DNA from: Achatina immaculata
Lineage: Eukaryota; Mollusca; Gastropoda; Stylommatophora; Achatinidae
Reading direction: 5' to 3'
DNA: 64,000 nt
Assembly: GCA_009760885.1 (NCBI GenBank)
Contig: CM019693.1
Span: forward strand, 45,381,251 to 45,445,250
In this document: one piece after another, positions 1-9,989 of the stretch
How the letters are laid out: each line of letters opens with the position of its first letter
Numbering within the stretch: the first letter of the stretch is position 1
Notes under the pieces: generated by a model
Database searches by the model: none
What the model was told of the DNA's origin: nothing
Seen by the model: only the letters and a program-made list of their open reading frames with translations
Translations under genes and position numbers: made by a program

Positions 1-317
1 CTCTAAGACACAGAGACTCTCTATAATCTTTTTCAGGTGCAACTAAACCACCCTCCCCCTAAAGCTCTAAGACACAGAGACTCTATAATCTTTTTCAGGT
101 GCAACTAAACCACCCTCCCCCTAAAGATCTAAGACACAGAGACTCTCTATAATCTTTTTCAGGTGCAACTAAACCACCCTCCCCCTAAAGATCTAAGACA
201 CAGAGACTCTCTATAATCTTTTTCACGCAAAACTCATCCCCCGATCACCTTCCCCCCAGGGGAAAGACACAGAGATTCTCTACAATCTTTCCAAATCAAA
301 CCTCAACTCCCCCTCCC
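1..317. repeat. Satellite array, left arm (~64-bp unit)
   Basis: Direct tandem copies of a roughly 64-bp unit containing the core AAGACACAGAGACTCTCTAT, a T-rich stretch and a C-rich stretch ending CCCCCTAAAG. It is the same family as the array at 1244-4262 and is separated from it only by a LINE fragment. The array continues off the left edge. No coding potential is supported. Confidence 0.93.
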
Positions 318-1243
318 CCTAAAACTCTTCTTCTTCGCATTGTCTGTCTATATCTGCAGTCCTGTCTCTTGGATAAATTTCGCTGTTTTTTTGTAACTCA
401 TGTATGGAACCGTAGAGCTTATCTTCTTTAGTGGTTTCACTGGGCCAGTAATTATTTCTCAGTGTCTCATAGTTGGTGCAGTTCTGGAGGATATGTTCCA
501 CAGTTTGGGGCACCTGGCCACATGTACATAGATTAGTAGCACCAACCTTAAACTTTGTATACATATGACTTCGGAGTCGGCTGTGTCCTGTTCGGAGATG
601 GAAGATGATGACTTGTTTCTTTCTGTTTAGCATGTGATAGTCATCATGTGGTGGTGTTTGTGGCTTCCTGTAGGTTTTTATCATGCTTTTCTTCTGATTA
701 TAGGTGATTGGTATGTCTGGTTGCTCCATTTCAGTGCCCTCTTTGGCCAGATGGTCAGCTTTCTCATTACCTGGTATCCCACAGTGGGAGGGAATCCACT
801 GCAAAGTGACTCTATGTTGTAAGCCAATTTTTGACAAGGCATCCTTAAGGTCTGGTAGTTTGTTGCATTGAAGAGCTTCCAGTACTGATCTTGCATCTGT
901 GAGAATTACTATGGGACATGTATCAATTCTGGAGTTGGATAGTTTTTCAACTGCAGCAATAATTGCCCTAACTTCTGCATCATAGTTGTTGGAGTATTTT
1001 CCAGTGGGTATGGAAATCTTGTCAGTGGTGTTGTTTGGATATTCAATATGTGCTCCTGCCCCTCCATTCTTTATGGCATTATGTGCAGATCCGTCTGTAT
1101 ACACACGTATCCAGGTGTCACATGGATATTTATCATCTAGAACGCTGTTGATCTTACAAGGCTGCTTTGCATCTCACCATTCTGCACACCTTTCACTTCA
1201 GTGTGAATAGTTATTTGTGTATAATCTGCTTTTTTCCATGGTG
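318..1243 (-). mobile_element. 5'-truncated I-like LINE (RNase H end) inserted in the satellite
   Basis: The minus strand reads the 3' end of an EN-RT-RNase H LINE. It is a close copy of the 3' end of the element at 19590-24066, including the short (GAA)n tail, seen as CTTCTTCTTC at its left end. The 5' breakpoint is near 1243, where the sequence passes straight back into the satellite motif CAGAGACTCTC. No clear target-site duplication is visible, and a few bases of the satellite unit seem to be missing at the junction. Confidence 0.85.
319..1104 (-). pseudogene. RNase H domain of I-like LINE, fragment
   Basis: A 261-residue open frame begins inside the domain at MYTDGSAHN, where TDGS supplies the first catalytic aspartate of type I RNase H. 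It continues with DAEVRAIIAAVEKL (the catalytic glutamate region), ILTDARSVLEAL (second aspartate) and the WIPSHCGIPGNEKAD histidine/aspartate motif. A Cys-rich tail containing NLCTCGQVPQTVEH follows. In the family this domain degrades the RNA strand during target-primed reverse transcription. The RT and endonuclease are absent here because the copy is 5'-truncated. The frame is long and well kept but has no promoter or start of its own, so it is a fossil and not a host gene. Confidence 0.85.
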
Positions 1244-4200
1244 TACAGAGACTCTCTATAATCTTTTTTCACACAAAACTAAACAGTCCTTTCCCCTAAA
1301 GTTTTAACACACAGAGGCTCACTAGAACCCGTTTCTTGCAAAACCCCTCACACCCTCAAGCTTTAAGACACAGAGACTCATCATAATCTTTTTCAGGTAA
1401 AACTCAATCCCCCCTCCCCCTCAAGCTTTGAGAAACAGAGACTCAATAACATTTTTCAGGCAAAACTCAACCCATCCCCAACCCCATAAAGCTTTAAGAC
1501 ACAGAGACTCTTTATAATGTTTTTTCAGCCCAAACTCAACCCATCCCCAACCCCATAAAGCTTTAAGACAGAGACTCTTTATAATAATTCTCAGACAAAA
1601 CTCGACGCCCCACCACCCCCTCAAGCATTATGACACAGAGACTCTCTTTCAGGCAAACCTCAACCCCTCACACCCTTAAGCTTCAAGACACAGAGACTCT
1701 CTGTAGTCTTTTTTCAGGCAAACCTCAACCCCTCACACCCTCAAGCTTTAAGACACAGAGACTCTCTGTAGTCTTTTTTCAGGCAAACCTCAACCCCTCA
1801 CACTCTCAAGCTTTAAGACAAAGAGACTCTCTGTAGTCTTTTTTTCAGGCAAACCTCAACCCCTCACACCCTCAAGCTTCAAGACACAGAGACTCTCTGT
1901 AGTTTTTTTTCAGGCAAACCTCAACCCCTCACACCCTCAAGCTTCAAGACACAGAGACTCTCTGTAGTCTTTTTTCAGGCAAACCTCAACCCCTCACACC
2001 CTCAAGCTTCAAGACACAGAGACTCTCTGTAGTCTTTTTTCAGGCAAACCTCAACTCCTCACACCCTCAAGCTTCAAGACACAGAGACTCATCATAATCT
2101 TTTTCAGGTAAAACTCAATCCCCCCTCCCCCTCAAGCTTTGAGAAACAGAGACTCAATAACATTTTTCAGGCAAAACTCAACCCATCCCCAACCCCATAA
2201 AGCTTTAAGACACAGAGACTCTTTATAATGTTTTTTCAGCCCAAACTCAACCCATCCCCAACCCCATAAAGGTTTAAGACAGAGACTCTTTATAATAATT
2301 CTCAGACAAAACTCGACGCCCCACCACCCCCTCAAGCATTATGACACAGAGACTCTCTTTCAGGCAAACCTCAACCCCTCACACCCTCAAGCTTCAAGAC
2401 ACAGAGACTCTCTGTAGTCTTTTTTCAGGCAAACCTCAACCCCTCACACCCTCAAGCTTTAAGACACAGAGACTCTCTGTAGTCTTTTTTCAGGCAAACC
2501 TCAACCCCTCACACTCTCAAGCTTTAAGACAAAGAGACTCTCTGTAGTCTTTTTTTCAGGCAAACCTCAACCCCTCACACCCTCAAGCTTCAAGACACAG
2601 AGACTCTCTGTAGTCTTTTTTTCAGGCAAACCTCAACCCCTCACACCCTCAAGCTTCAAGACACAGAGACTCTCTGTAGTCTTTTTTCAGGCAAACCTCA
2701 ACCCCTCACACCCTCAAGCTTCAAGACACAGAGACTCTCTGTAGTCTTTTTTCAGGCAAACCTCAACTCCTCACACCCTCAAGCTTCAAGACACAGAGAC
2801 TCTCTGTAGTCTTTTTCAGGCAAAATTCAACGCCCCCACCCTCCTCACAAGCTTTAAGACAGAGACTCTTTATAATCTTTTTCAGACGCAACTCAACAAT
2901 CCTTCCACCTTAACCTTTATGACACAGAGATTCTTTATAATCTTTTTAATTCAAAACTCAACAACCTTTCACTTTTCTGCTTTAAAACACAGAAACTCTC
3001 TATAATCTTTTCCCAGGCAAACCTCAAATCCCCCCCCTCATTGCCACCCCCTCAAGCTTTAAGACACAGAGACTTTCTATAATCTTTTTCACGCAAAACC
3101 CTACCCTACTCCCCCTCAAGTTTTAAGACCCAAAGACTTTCTATAATCTTTTTCACACAAAACTAAACAGTCCTTTCCCCTAAAGTTTTAACACACAGAG
3201 ACTCGCTAGAACCCGTTTCTTGCAAAACCCCTCACACCCTCAAGCTTTAAGACACAGAGACTCATTATAATCTTTTTCAGGTAAAACTCAATCCCCCCTC
3301 CCCCTCAAGCTTTGAGAAACAGAGACTCTAACATTATTCGGGCAAAACTCAACCCATCCCCAACACCATAAAGCTTTAAGACACAGAGACTCTTTATAAT
3401 TTTTTTCAGCCCAAACTCAACCCATCCCCAACACCATAAAGCTTTAAGACTCTTTATAATTTTTTTTCGGCCCAAACTCAACCCATCCCCAACACCATAA
3501 CGCTTTAAGACACAGAGACTCTTTATAATGTTTTTTTAGCCCAAACTCAACCCATCACCAACACCATAGAGCTTTATGACACAGAGACTCTTTATAATAC
3601 TTCTCAGACAAAACTCGACGCCCCTCCACTCCCTCAAGCATTATGACACAGAGACTCTCTGTAGTCTTTTTTCAGGCAAACCTCAACCCCTCACACCCTC
3701 AAGCTTTAAGACACAGAGACTCTCTGTAGTCTTTTTTCAGGCAAACCTCAACCCCTCACACCCTCAAGCTTCAAGACACAGAGACTCTCTGTAGTCTTTT
3801 TTCAGGCAAACCTCAACCCCTCACACCCTCAAGCTTTAAGACACAGAGACTCTCTGTAGTCTTTTTTCAGGCAAACCTCAACCCCTCACACCCTCAAGCT
3901 TCAAGACACAGAGACTCTCTGTAGTCTTTTTTCAGGCAAACCTCAACCCCTCACACCCTCAAGCTTCAAGACACAGAGACTCTTTAAATCTTTTTCAGAC
4001 ACAACTCAACAATCCTTCCACCTTAACCTAAATGACACAGAGACTCTTTATAATCTTTTTCATTCAAAACTCAACAACCTTTCACCTTCCTGCTTTAAGA
4101 CACAGAAACTCTCTATAATCTTTTCCCAGGCAAACCTCAAATCCCCCCCCCCTCATTGCCACCCCCTCAAGCTTTAAGACACAGAGACTTTCTATAATCT

Positions 4201-4262
4201 TTTTCAGGCAAACCTCAACGCCCCCCCCCCCCTTTACTCAGAAGCTTTAAGATACAGAGAAA
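1244..4262. repeat. Satellite array, right arm (~64-65-bp unit)
   Basis: About 46 tandem copies of a 64-65-bp unit. A typical unit starts AAGCTTCAAGACACAGAGAC, then has TCTCTGTAGTC, a T-run, CAGGCAAACCTC and CCCCTCACACCCTC. Several variants alternate: CTCTGTAGTC, CTTTATAATC and CTCATCATAATC types. Apparent ORFs of 67-72 codons on both strands are by-products of the periodicity. Confidence 0.93.
1378..2799. repeat. 711-bp higher-order repeat, two copies
   Basis: The succession of unit variants from about 1378 to 2088 is repeated from about 2089 to 2799 with a constant offset of 711 bp, about 11 basic units. Only scattered differences were noticed, for example AAGCTTTAAGAC versus AAGGTTTAAGAC. 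A third, more divergent version of the same order begins near 3246. This is the usual architecture of satellites evolving by unequal exchange. Confidence 0.85.
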
Positions 4263-4310
4263 AAACCCTGAAAAATCCATATTGTGTTACAACTCATAAT
4301 CAGCACAATA

Positions 4311-4370
4311 CTGATGTTAATACTGATGTTAATACTGATGTTAATACTGATGTTAATACTGATGGTGTTA
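4311..4370. repeat. 12-bp tandem repeat
   Basis: Four exact copies and one altered copy of CTGATGTTAATA. Confidence 0.9.
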
Positions 4371-4423
4371 CGGGGAACACCTTCATACGGCACCAATATT
4401 ATGTGCGTGTTTGTTGAGGCTGG

Positions 4424-5116
4424 TTACATCTGCACAGTAGATACATACAACCCTGCGCAGACCAGTAAAAGCGTACTCGGAGCACAAACTTCCTGTAGAA
4501 AATGTTTCAGTTTCAATAACTCAAGTATGAAGTCACTGAAAATATTTTCCTGGTCTAGGAAAAAAAAATGTTTTGCTGATGTGGATGACGCTATTTGAAA
4601 AAGTGTCGTAATCGGTGTCGCTGGTAATTTTTGTTGAGGTGAGGACAAGAAGTGATAGATCTTTGGGTCAAGGACAATGTCATATCCTGAGTTTTTTTGG
4701 GTTTTTTTTTGCCGGGGGGGGGGGGGGGGAATGGGAGCCAGGGACAACTTGCAGGCAAACGCAGTATCGTCCTTGACAGTTGATGTAGTAGCAGTAGAAG
4801 GAGCCAATGTAGTATTAGTAATACTAGAAGTAGCAGTAGAAGGAGCCAATGTAGTATTAGTAATACTAGAAGTAGCAGTAGAAGGAGCCAATGTAGTATT
4901 AGTAATACTAGAAGTAGCAGTAGAAGGAGCCAATGTAGTATTAGTAATACTAGAAGTAGCAGTAGTAGTAATAATTACTGCATTAGAAATAGTTATACCA
5001 GTAGCAGAAGTATTAATAGCAGTGGCAGGAGCAATAGTAGTGTTCGTAGTCAGCATCATGATATTCGTAATCAGCATCATGATAGTTGTTTCAGTTTCAG
5101 TTAGAAGAACAGACAC
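4424..5116 (-). other. Thr/Ser-rich mucin-like open frame, uncertain
   Basis: A 230-codon minus-strand frame. Residues from about 10 to 115 are dominated by Thr, Ser, Ala and Pro, with four copies of TNTTLAPSTATSSI. A polyproline stretch follows, encoded by the poly-G tract. The remainder is low-complexity and ordinary in composition. There is no signal peptide or recognisable domain. Mucin-like spacers look like this, but so does any open frame through a 42-bp repeat. In the second duplicate the frame ends in the homopolymer after 142 codons. I favour non-coding repeat over gene. Confidence 0.2.
4791..4958. repeat. 42-bp minisatellite, four units (copy 1)
   Basis: The unit starts GCAGTAGAAGGAGCCAATGT and repeats exactly every 42 bp, or 14 codons. 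Both strands stay open through it. The minus strand reads a Thr/Ser/Ala/Pro-rich 14-residue repeat, and the plus strand reads a hydrophobic one. Confidence 0.95.
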
Positions 5117-5395
5117 GTCCTGCAGTATTTAGGTTCTTGATTCAGCCCTACCCGCCATTACGGCTCTATGTCATAGTAACACACAACCAGAGTTTTAATC
5201 TTAAATGTTGACATCATTATGCACACAAAAATGCTGTCGAGGAAGAATGTTTTGATTGTGTGAAATAGAATTTCTAGTTCAAATTTCATCACTTTCGTCA
5301 TAATTATCACACTCAAAAAGAATTGAGAATAAAAACAGTTATGTACTCATAGCATACAGCTCACAGCGATAGAATACAAAATATGTGAATATGTT

Positions 5396-6003
5396 ATTGT
5401 AGCATTACCATCGATGGCACAAATCTGTAACAAGTTCATAACTTCAAGTACTTAGGAACGATTATAACAAATGATGGGAAATGTCACAACGAAATAAAAA
5501 GCAGACGTGCTCAAGCCATGTCAGCATTCCAGAAAATGAGACACATCTCGTGCAACAGATCCATATCAATGGAAACAAGATTCGAGTTACATCAAGCCAG
5601 TTTTGTTTTATAGATGTGAAGCATGGTCTATGAATAAGAGAGTACAGCGAGAAATGGAGGGCATGGAGTGTGGTTCATAAGAAGGATGTTGAAGCTACCA
5701 TGGACAGCCAAGAAAACCAATGAAGAAGTCTTAAGAGAGGCTGGAGTTAAAAAACAAATTATAGCAAAGATCAGAGGCAGACAAGCGAGATTTATAGGAC
5801 ATTTACTGAGAAGAGGAAAATTGGAACACACTGTAGCAACTGGAAAAATTGAAGGAAGAAGAGACAGAAGAAGACAGAGAGAGAAGTTACTGGATGGGCT
5901 GTCAGTGTGGCTAGGAAGAAAGTCACCGGCGTATCTCATAATCAATTCTAAAGACAGGGAACGGTGGACAGAAATTATCGCCTACGCCACGAGGCATGGC
6001 ACT
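5396..6003 (+). mobile_element. LINE B 3' fragment (RTE-like), copy 1
   Basis: Plus-strand frames, interrupted by stops, read the C-terminal part of an RTE-like polymerase: FLYRCEAWSMNKR-type text, a MWFIRRMLK region (damaged here to EC-G), EEVLREAGVKKQI, RQARFIGHLLRRGK and IEGRRDRRRQREKLLDGL. The protein ends at ATRHGT. This is the region after the RT catalytic core, so the copy is strongly 5'-truncated. The intact part is a 112-codon frame at 5668-6006. Confidence 0.85.
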
Positions 6004-6387
6004 TGAATATGTTATTATTTAGCATTATGTGCATCAGTAACTAATCATTAACATCACTGCGCAGACCAGTAAAAGCGTACTCGGAGCACAAACTTCCTGT
6101 AGAAAATGTTTCAGTTTCAATAACTCAAGTATGAAGTCACTGAAAATATTTTCCTGGTCTAGGAAAAAAAAAATGTTTTGCTGATGTGGATGACGCTATT
6201 TGAAAAAGTGTCGTAATCGGTGTCGCTGGTAATTTTTGTTGAGGTGAGGACAAGAAGTGATAGATCTTTGGGTCAAGGACAATGTCATATCCTGAGTTTT
6301 TTTTTTTTTGGGGGGGGGGGGGGGGGAATGGGAGCCAGGGACAACTTGCAGGCAAACGCAGTATCGTCCTTGACAGTTGATGTAGTA

Positions 6388-6555
6388 GCAGTAGAAGGAG
6401 CCAATGTAGTATTAGTAATACTAGAAGTAGCAGTAGAAGGAGCCAACGTAGTATTAGTAATACTAGAAGTAGCAGTAGAAGGAGCCAATGTAGTATTAGT
6501 AATACTAGAAGTAGCAGTAGAAGGAGCCAATGTAGTATTAGTAATACTAGAAGTA
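6388..6555. repeat. 42-bp minisatellite, four units (copy 2)
   Basis: Same unit and copy number as at 4791-4958. One base differs in the second unit (GAGCCAACGT for GAGCCAATGT). The equal copy number suggests the 1.6-kb duplication happened after the minisatellite formed. Confidence 0.95.
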
Positions 6556-6994
6556 GCAGTAGTAGTAATAATTACTGCATTAGAAATAGTTATACCAGTA
6601 GCAGAAGTATTAATAGCAGTGGCAGGAGCAATAGTAGTGTTCGTAGTCAGCATCATGATATTCGTAATCAGCATCATGATAGTTGTTTCAGTTTCAGTTA
6701 GAAGAACAGACACGTCCTGCAGTATTTAGGTTCTTGATTCAGCCCTACCCGCCATTACGGCTCTATGTCATAGTAACACACAACCAGAGTTTTAATCTTA
6801 AATGTTGACATCATTATGCACACAAAAATGCTGTCGAGGAAGAATGTTTTGATTGTGTGAAATAGAATTTCTAGTTCAAATTTCATCACTTTCGTCATAA
6901 TTATCACACTCAAAAAGAATTGAGAATAAAAACAGTTATGTACTCATAGCATACAGCTCACAGCGATAGAATACAAAATATGTGAATATGTTAT

Positions 6995-7575
6995 TGTAGC
7001 ATTACCATCGATGGCACAAATCTGTAACAAGTTCATAACTTCAAGTACTTAGGAACGATTATAACAAATGATGGGAAATGTCACAACGAAATAAAAAGCA
7101 GACGTGCTCAAGCCATGTCAGCATTCCAGAAAATGAGACACATCTCGTGCAACAGATCCATATCAATGGAAACAAGATTCGAGTTACATCAAGCCATTTT
7201 TGTTTTATGGATGTGAAGCATGGTCTATGAATAAGAAAGTACAGCGAGAAATGGAGGGCGTGGAGATGTGGTTCATAAGAAGGATGTTGAAGGTACCATG
7301 GACAGCCAAGAAAACCAATGAAGAAGTCTTAAGAGAGGCTGGAGTTAAAAAACAAATTATAGCAAAGATCAGAGGCAGACAAGCGAGATTTATAGGACAT
7401 TTCCTGAGAAGAGGAAAATTGGAACACATTGTGGCAACTGGAAAAATTGAAGGAAGAAGAGACAGAAGAAGACAGAGAGAGAAGTTACTGGATGGGCTGT
7501 CAGTGTGGCTAGGAAGAAAGTCACCGGCGGATCTCATAATCAAGTCTAAAGACAGGGAATTGTGGAGATAGCATG
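6995..7575 (+). mobile_element. LINE B 3' fragment (RTE-like), copy 2
   Basis: Duplicate of 5396-6003. This copy keeps a longer frame (7200-7571, 123 codons) reading FYGCEAWSMNKKVQ, MWFIRRMLKVPWTAKKTNEE and onward to KSKDRELWR. It retains the GVEMWFIRRM reading that copy 1 has lost by deletion. A third relative, on the minus strand, lies at 63388-64000. Confidence 0.85.
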
Positions 7576-7641
7576 GCACCTGAATTGAATATGTTATTAT
7601 TTAGCATCATGTGTATCAGTAACTAATCATTAACATCACTG

Positions 7642-7894
7642 GTTTAAGACGAAGAAAATACTCTTCATTTTCACATTCTAATCATATCTCTTCATTTAAT
7701 GGTTAAAGCAAGTTAAAATTATTTAATTTTGTCGAGAAAGACGCTAATGTTACACAAATTTTACCATGAACCGTGTTCGATTTACATAATTCTAATATTT
7801 AATGATGATAAGATTTCATAGTTTTGGTACTAAACGATACGAACAGTTTCATCAAAAAGAGGAAACTAAAACTATTGACCAGTTGTGTTGTAGT
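7642..7894. other. Unannotated AT-rich spacer
   Basis: No open frame, repeat or RNA-like structure that I can support. Confidence 0.5.
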
Positions 7895-8150
7895 ATAAAG
7901 GTAAAGATAGTCCGATGGAAAATGCCGTAGGGGATGAAGTGTTAGAGACCTCATTATGCTGGGCCATCAGCGTATAAGGTAGGGAGGCCAGTTCCTTTCC
8001 TTGCTGCCTTTCCTTCCAAGATTTTCTCTGGTCCCAATTTTACCAGGCTGGGTCAACCTCGGGCCATAATGGTCGCAAAAAAAATCCCCCACAGCTGGGG
8101 ATTCGAATCCTCGACCACTCGGTTGCTAGACAAGTGTTCAGTAGTTATAC
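7895..8150 (-). mobile_element. Candidate tRNA-derived SINE
   Basis: Read on the minus strand, the segment begins near 8145 with CTAGCAACCGAGTGGTCGAG, close to a tRNA/Pol III box A. GGATTCGAATCC follows shortly, a good box B (near-palindromic). The spacing between the boxes is shorter than in a normal tRNA. A non-tRNA body then runs on with GACCCAGCCTGGTAAAATTGGG. No second copy exists in this window, so the family is not demonstrated. Confidence 0.4.
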
Positions 8151-8170
8151 TTTATGTGTTATTGTCTAGC

Positions 8171-8460
8171 GAAGAGCTGCTTGCACTGTGTTGTTATGAT
8201 GTGTTACTGTTTGTCTAGAGAAGAGCTGCATGATGTTCGCCCTGTGTTGTTATGATGTGTTACTGTTTGTCTAGAGAAGAGCTGCATGAAGTTCGCCCTG
8301 TGTTGTTATGATGTGTTACTGTTTGTCTAGAGAAGAGCTGCATGAAGTTCGCCCTATGTTGTTATGATGTGTTACTGTTTGTCTATAGAAGAGCTGCATG
8401 AAGTTCACCCTATGTTGTTATGATGTGTTACTGTTTGTCTATAGAAGAGCTGCATGAAGG
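8171..8460. repeat. 56-bp minisatellite overlapping the GPCR 3' end
   Basis: GAAGAGCTGC recurs at 8220, 8276, 8332, 8388 and 8444, exactly every 56 bp, with an earlier shortened unit at 8171. The unit at 8444 is the coding copy for the receptor tail. The units at lower coordinates lie downstream of the receptor stop codon. Confidence 0.95.
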
Positions 8461-9583
8461 TTGCCCTGAATCGGGAGTTGAACCTGAGATATACGAGAAA
8501 GCTCATGCTAGTATTTATGTGAGATAGAGTATAGTTCACACAGATAGAAGTCACATTTATGGAATAATATCTTCCCCGCCAAGGGTTATATTCTGGCTCC
8601 ACCACTTCAAAGAGGGCTATTAAGGACTTGATCAGTACAGAGAGAACACAACATGCTGCAAGAATTGTCACGGCTTGCACGAGATGAATTTCCTTTCGGC
8701 TTAAAGTATTTGAATGCTTCGCCTCTCTGTCTGAGATATCTCTGAAAGAGATGCCATTATTATTTTTTATGACAGCATTTGTAGAAGTGTTTTTATCTTT
8801 TTTACTATTATGTTTGTTTTCAGTAAAAGTATCTGCTGAGGTTAAGACACGAATTGATGGATTTCTAATCAAGGTCATAGCCTGTCTTTTCTTGGAGGCC
8901 TGGGCCAGCTTGTAAACAAACACGGCCAGGCAGGCTAGCATCAGAAGCAAGGCTATGTTGCTTACCATGGCTCTGTTTAGGACATTGTACACGCCCATAA
9001 GAGAGGGCCAATTGTTGGAATGGAAAACTTCCAGCCGAGTCACGTTTGTCACCTCGTCTTTTCTCCAGATCAAACTTTGGTTTGCAAGAAGTGGAACTCT
9101 GCAGAGAATATTTAAAGTGAATATCATGATGATGATTAGCACAGTCCTTCTAACGGTGAAAACGTTCTTAAACTTCAGAGCAATGGCGATACAGCAACAC
9201 CGGGCCACAGCAATATAGGCAGTCGTAAAGAGCGAGCTATCGTAACAAATGCTTTCATACCAGTAGGTGCAAGTAGCCAGATGTATCAAGTTCACGGGCA
9301 ATGAAGCAGATAAACTTGTCACGCTTATAAATGTACATACAGCGGTCAGCGACGAGCAAAGTAGGAACGCCAGATCTGCAACTGAGAGTGCGAAAAATGA
9401 AATCGTCATAACATCACACAAACCCATTTTGACGAAAACAGTCAGATTAATGAAATTAGCCACGCTGCCCGCTGTTATAAACGTTGGCCACAAGATTGTG
9501 TAAAACACTAACTGGATTACATGAAAATCTGAAGGATTAATGAGACTACTGTCTCCTGCCGAACTGGAAGTCACGTTTCTCAT
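8405..9583 (-). CDS. Rhodopsin-like GPCR, chemosensory-type, intronless
   Basis: A complete 392-residue class A receptor in one exon, expected in the plasma membrane and coupling to a G protein. Seven hydrophobic segments lie near residues 24-50, 58-82, 98-126, 146-168, 200-226, 299-325 and 341-366. TM1 has GSVANFINLTVF with the conserved Asn. TM2 has LSVADL with the sodium-site Asp. Several hallmark motifs are altered: DRY is ARC (127-129), TM4 lacks its tryptophan, TM6 lacks CWxP, NPxxY reads SFLVY (361-365), and the TM4-TM5 loop has no cysteine for the usual disulfide. NVT at residues 3-5 is a possible glycosylation site. The third intracellular loop is long, Lys/Asn-rich and basic (about 227-298). 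Helix 8 reads RFNSRFRATF. This pattern fits divergent receptors expanded in gastropods and expressed in chemosensory tissue in some species (family knowledge). Ligand unknown. The start at MRNVTSSS is the only Met ahead of TM1. The last ~17 codons lie in a 56-bp tandem repeat. Confidence 0.88.
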   Translation of the reverse strand: MRNVTSSSAGDSSLINPSDFHVIQLVFYTILWPTFITAGSVANFINLTVFVKMGLCDVMTISFFALSVADLAFLLCSSLTAVCTFISVTSLSASLPVNLIHLATCTYWYESICYDSSLFTTAYIAVARCCCIAIALKFKNVFTVRRTVLIIIMIFTLNILCRVPLLANQSLIWRKDEVTNVTRLEVFHSNNWPSLMGVYNVLNRAMVSNIALLLMLACLAVFVYKLAQASKKRQAMTLIRNPSIRVLTSADTFTENKHNSKKDKNTSTNAVIKNNNGISFRDISDREAKHSNTLSRKEIHLVQAVTILAACCVLSVLIKSLIALFEVVEPEYNPWRGRYYSINVTSICVNYTLSHINTSMSFLVYLRFNSRFRATFMQLFYRQTVTHHNNIG

Positions 9584-9837
9584 TATTGAGATACCACCAA
9601 AAAAATGCTAGTGAATTCAGTTACTGAATACAGTAAATTACAGTAATGTCGCTGTGTTTTGTTGTTGTTGTTGTTACTATTATTTTGTCGAGACGATATT
9701 TTCAGGATAACGACCGTAGGATGCTCATTTTTCTGAGAACCTGGCCACGTGCTGCAGACATGTTACCAAGGACAGAATGAGAAAAGCAAGTCTCTGACAC
9801 AATCTCCGTTTTCATCTTATGTCTCTTCTTTTATTTT
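9584..9837. other. GPCR upstream region
   Basis: Contains a short (GTT)n run near 9661-9674 and T-rich stretches. No promoter motif stands out. Confidence 0.5.
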
Positions 9838-9989
9838 CTTGTTGTTGTTGATTTTTTTTCAAAAATTGACCTGCTCAGTCCACGTAAAATAAAACTATTG
9901 TATTTTCAATTTTAAATTAACTTCATCTACAAACATACAACCAGCTTCTTCGGAAGAATAATGAATAGATTCACATTTTCTTCTTTGAG

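Larger units (their letters stand above)
4456..7641. repeat. 1.6-kb direct tandem duplication
   Basis: Unit 1 spans 4456-6059 and unit 2 spans 6060-7641. Alignable sequence is shifted by 1604 bp at the left and slightly less later, because homopolymer lengths differ near 4700 and 6300. Both units hold, in order, a poly-G tract, a 42-bp minisatellite, about 265 bp of unannotated sequence (5130-5395; 6730-6994) and a LINE B 3' end. Unit 2 lacks about 25 bp near its end (after 7566). The left breakpoint shares CTGCGCAG with the junction. Confidence 0.9.

Noticed and set aside
318..1243. Domesticated RNase H gene
   Set aside because: The frame is a 5'-truncated copy of the I-like LINE at 19590-24066 with the same tail, and sits in satellite DNA.
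1421..3794. Families of 67-72-codon ORFs on both strands
   Set aside because: They follow the satellite periodicity and carry no sign of selection.
4677..5132. Plus-strand ORF with the hydrophobic repeat AVEGANVVLVILEV (also 6220-6729)
   Set aside because: A frame of the 42-bp minisatellite. It runs through a poly-G tract and has no domain.
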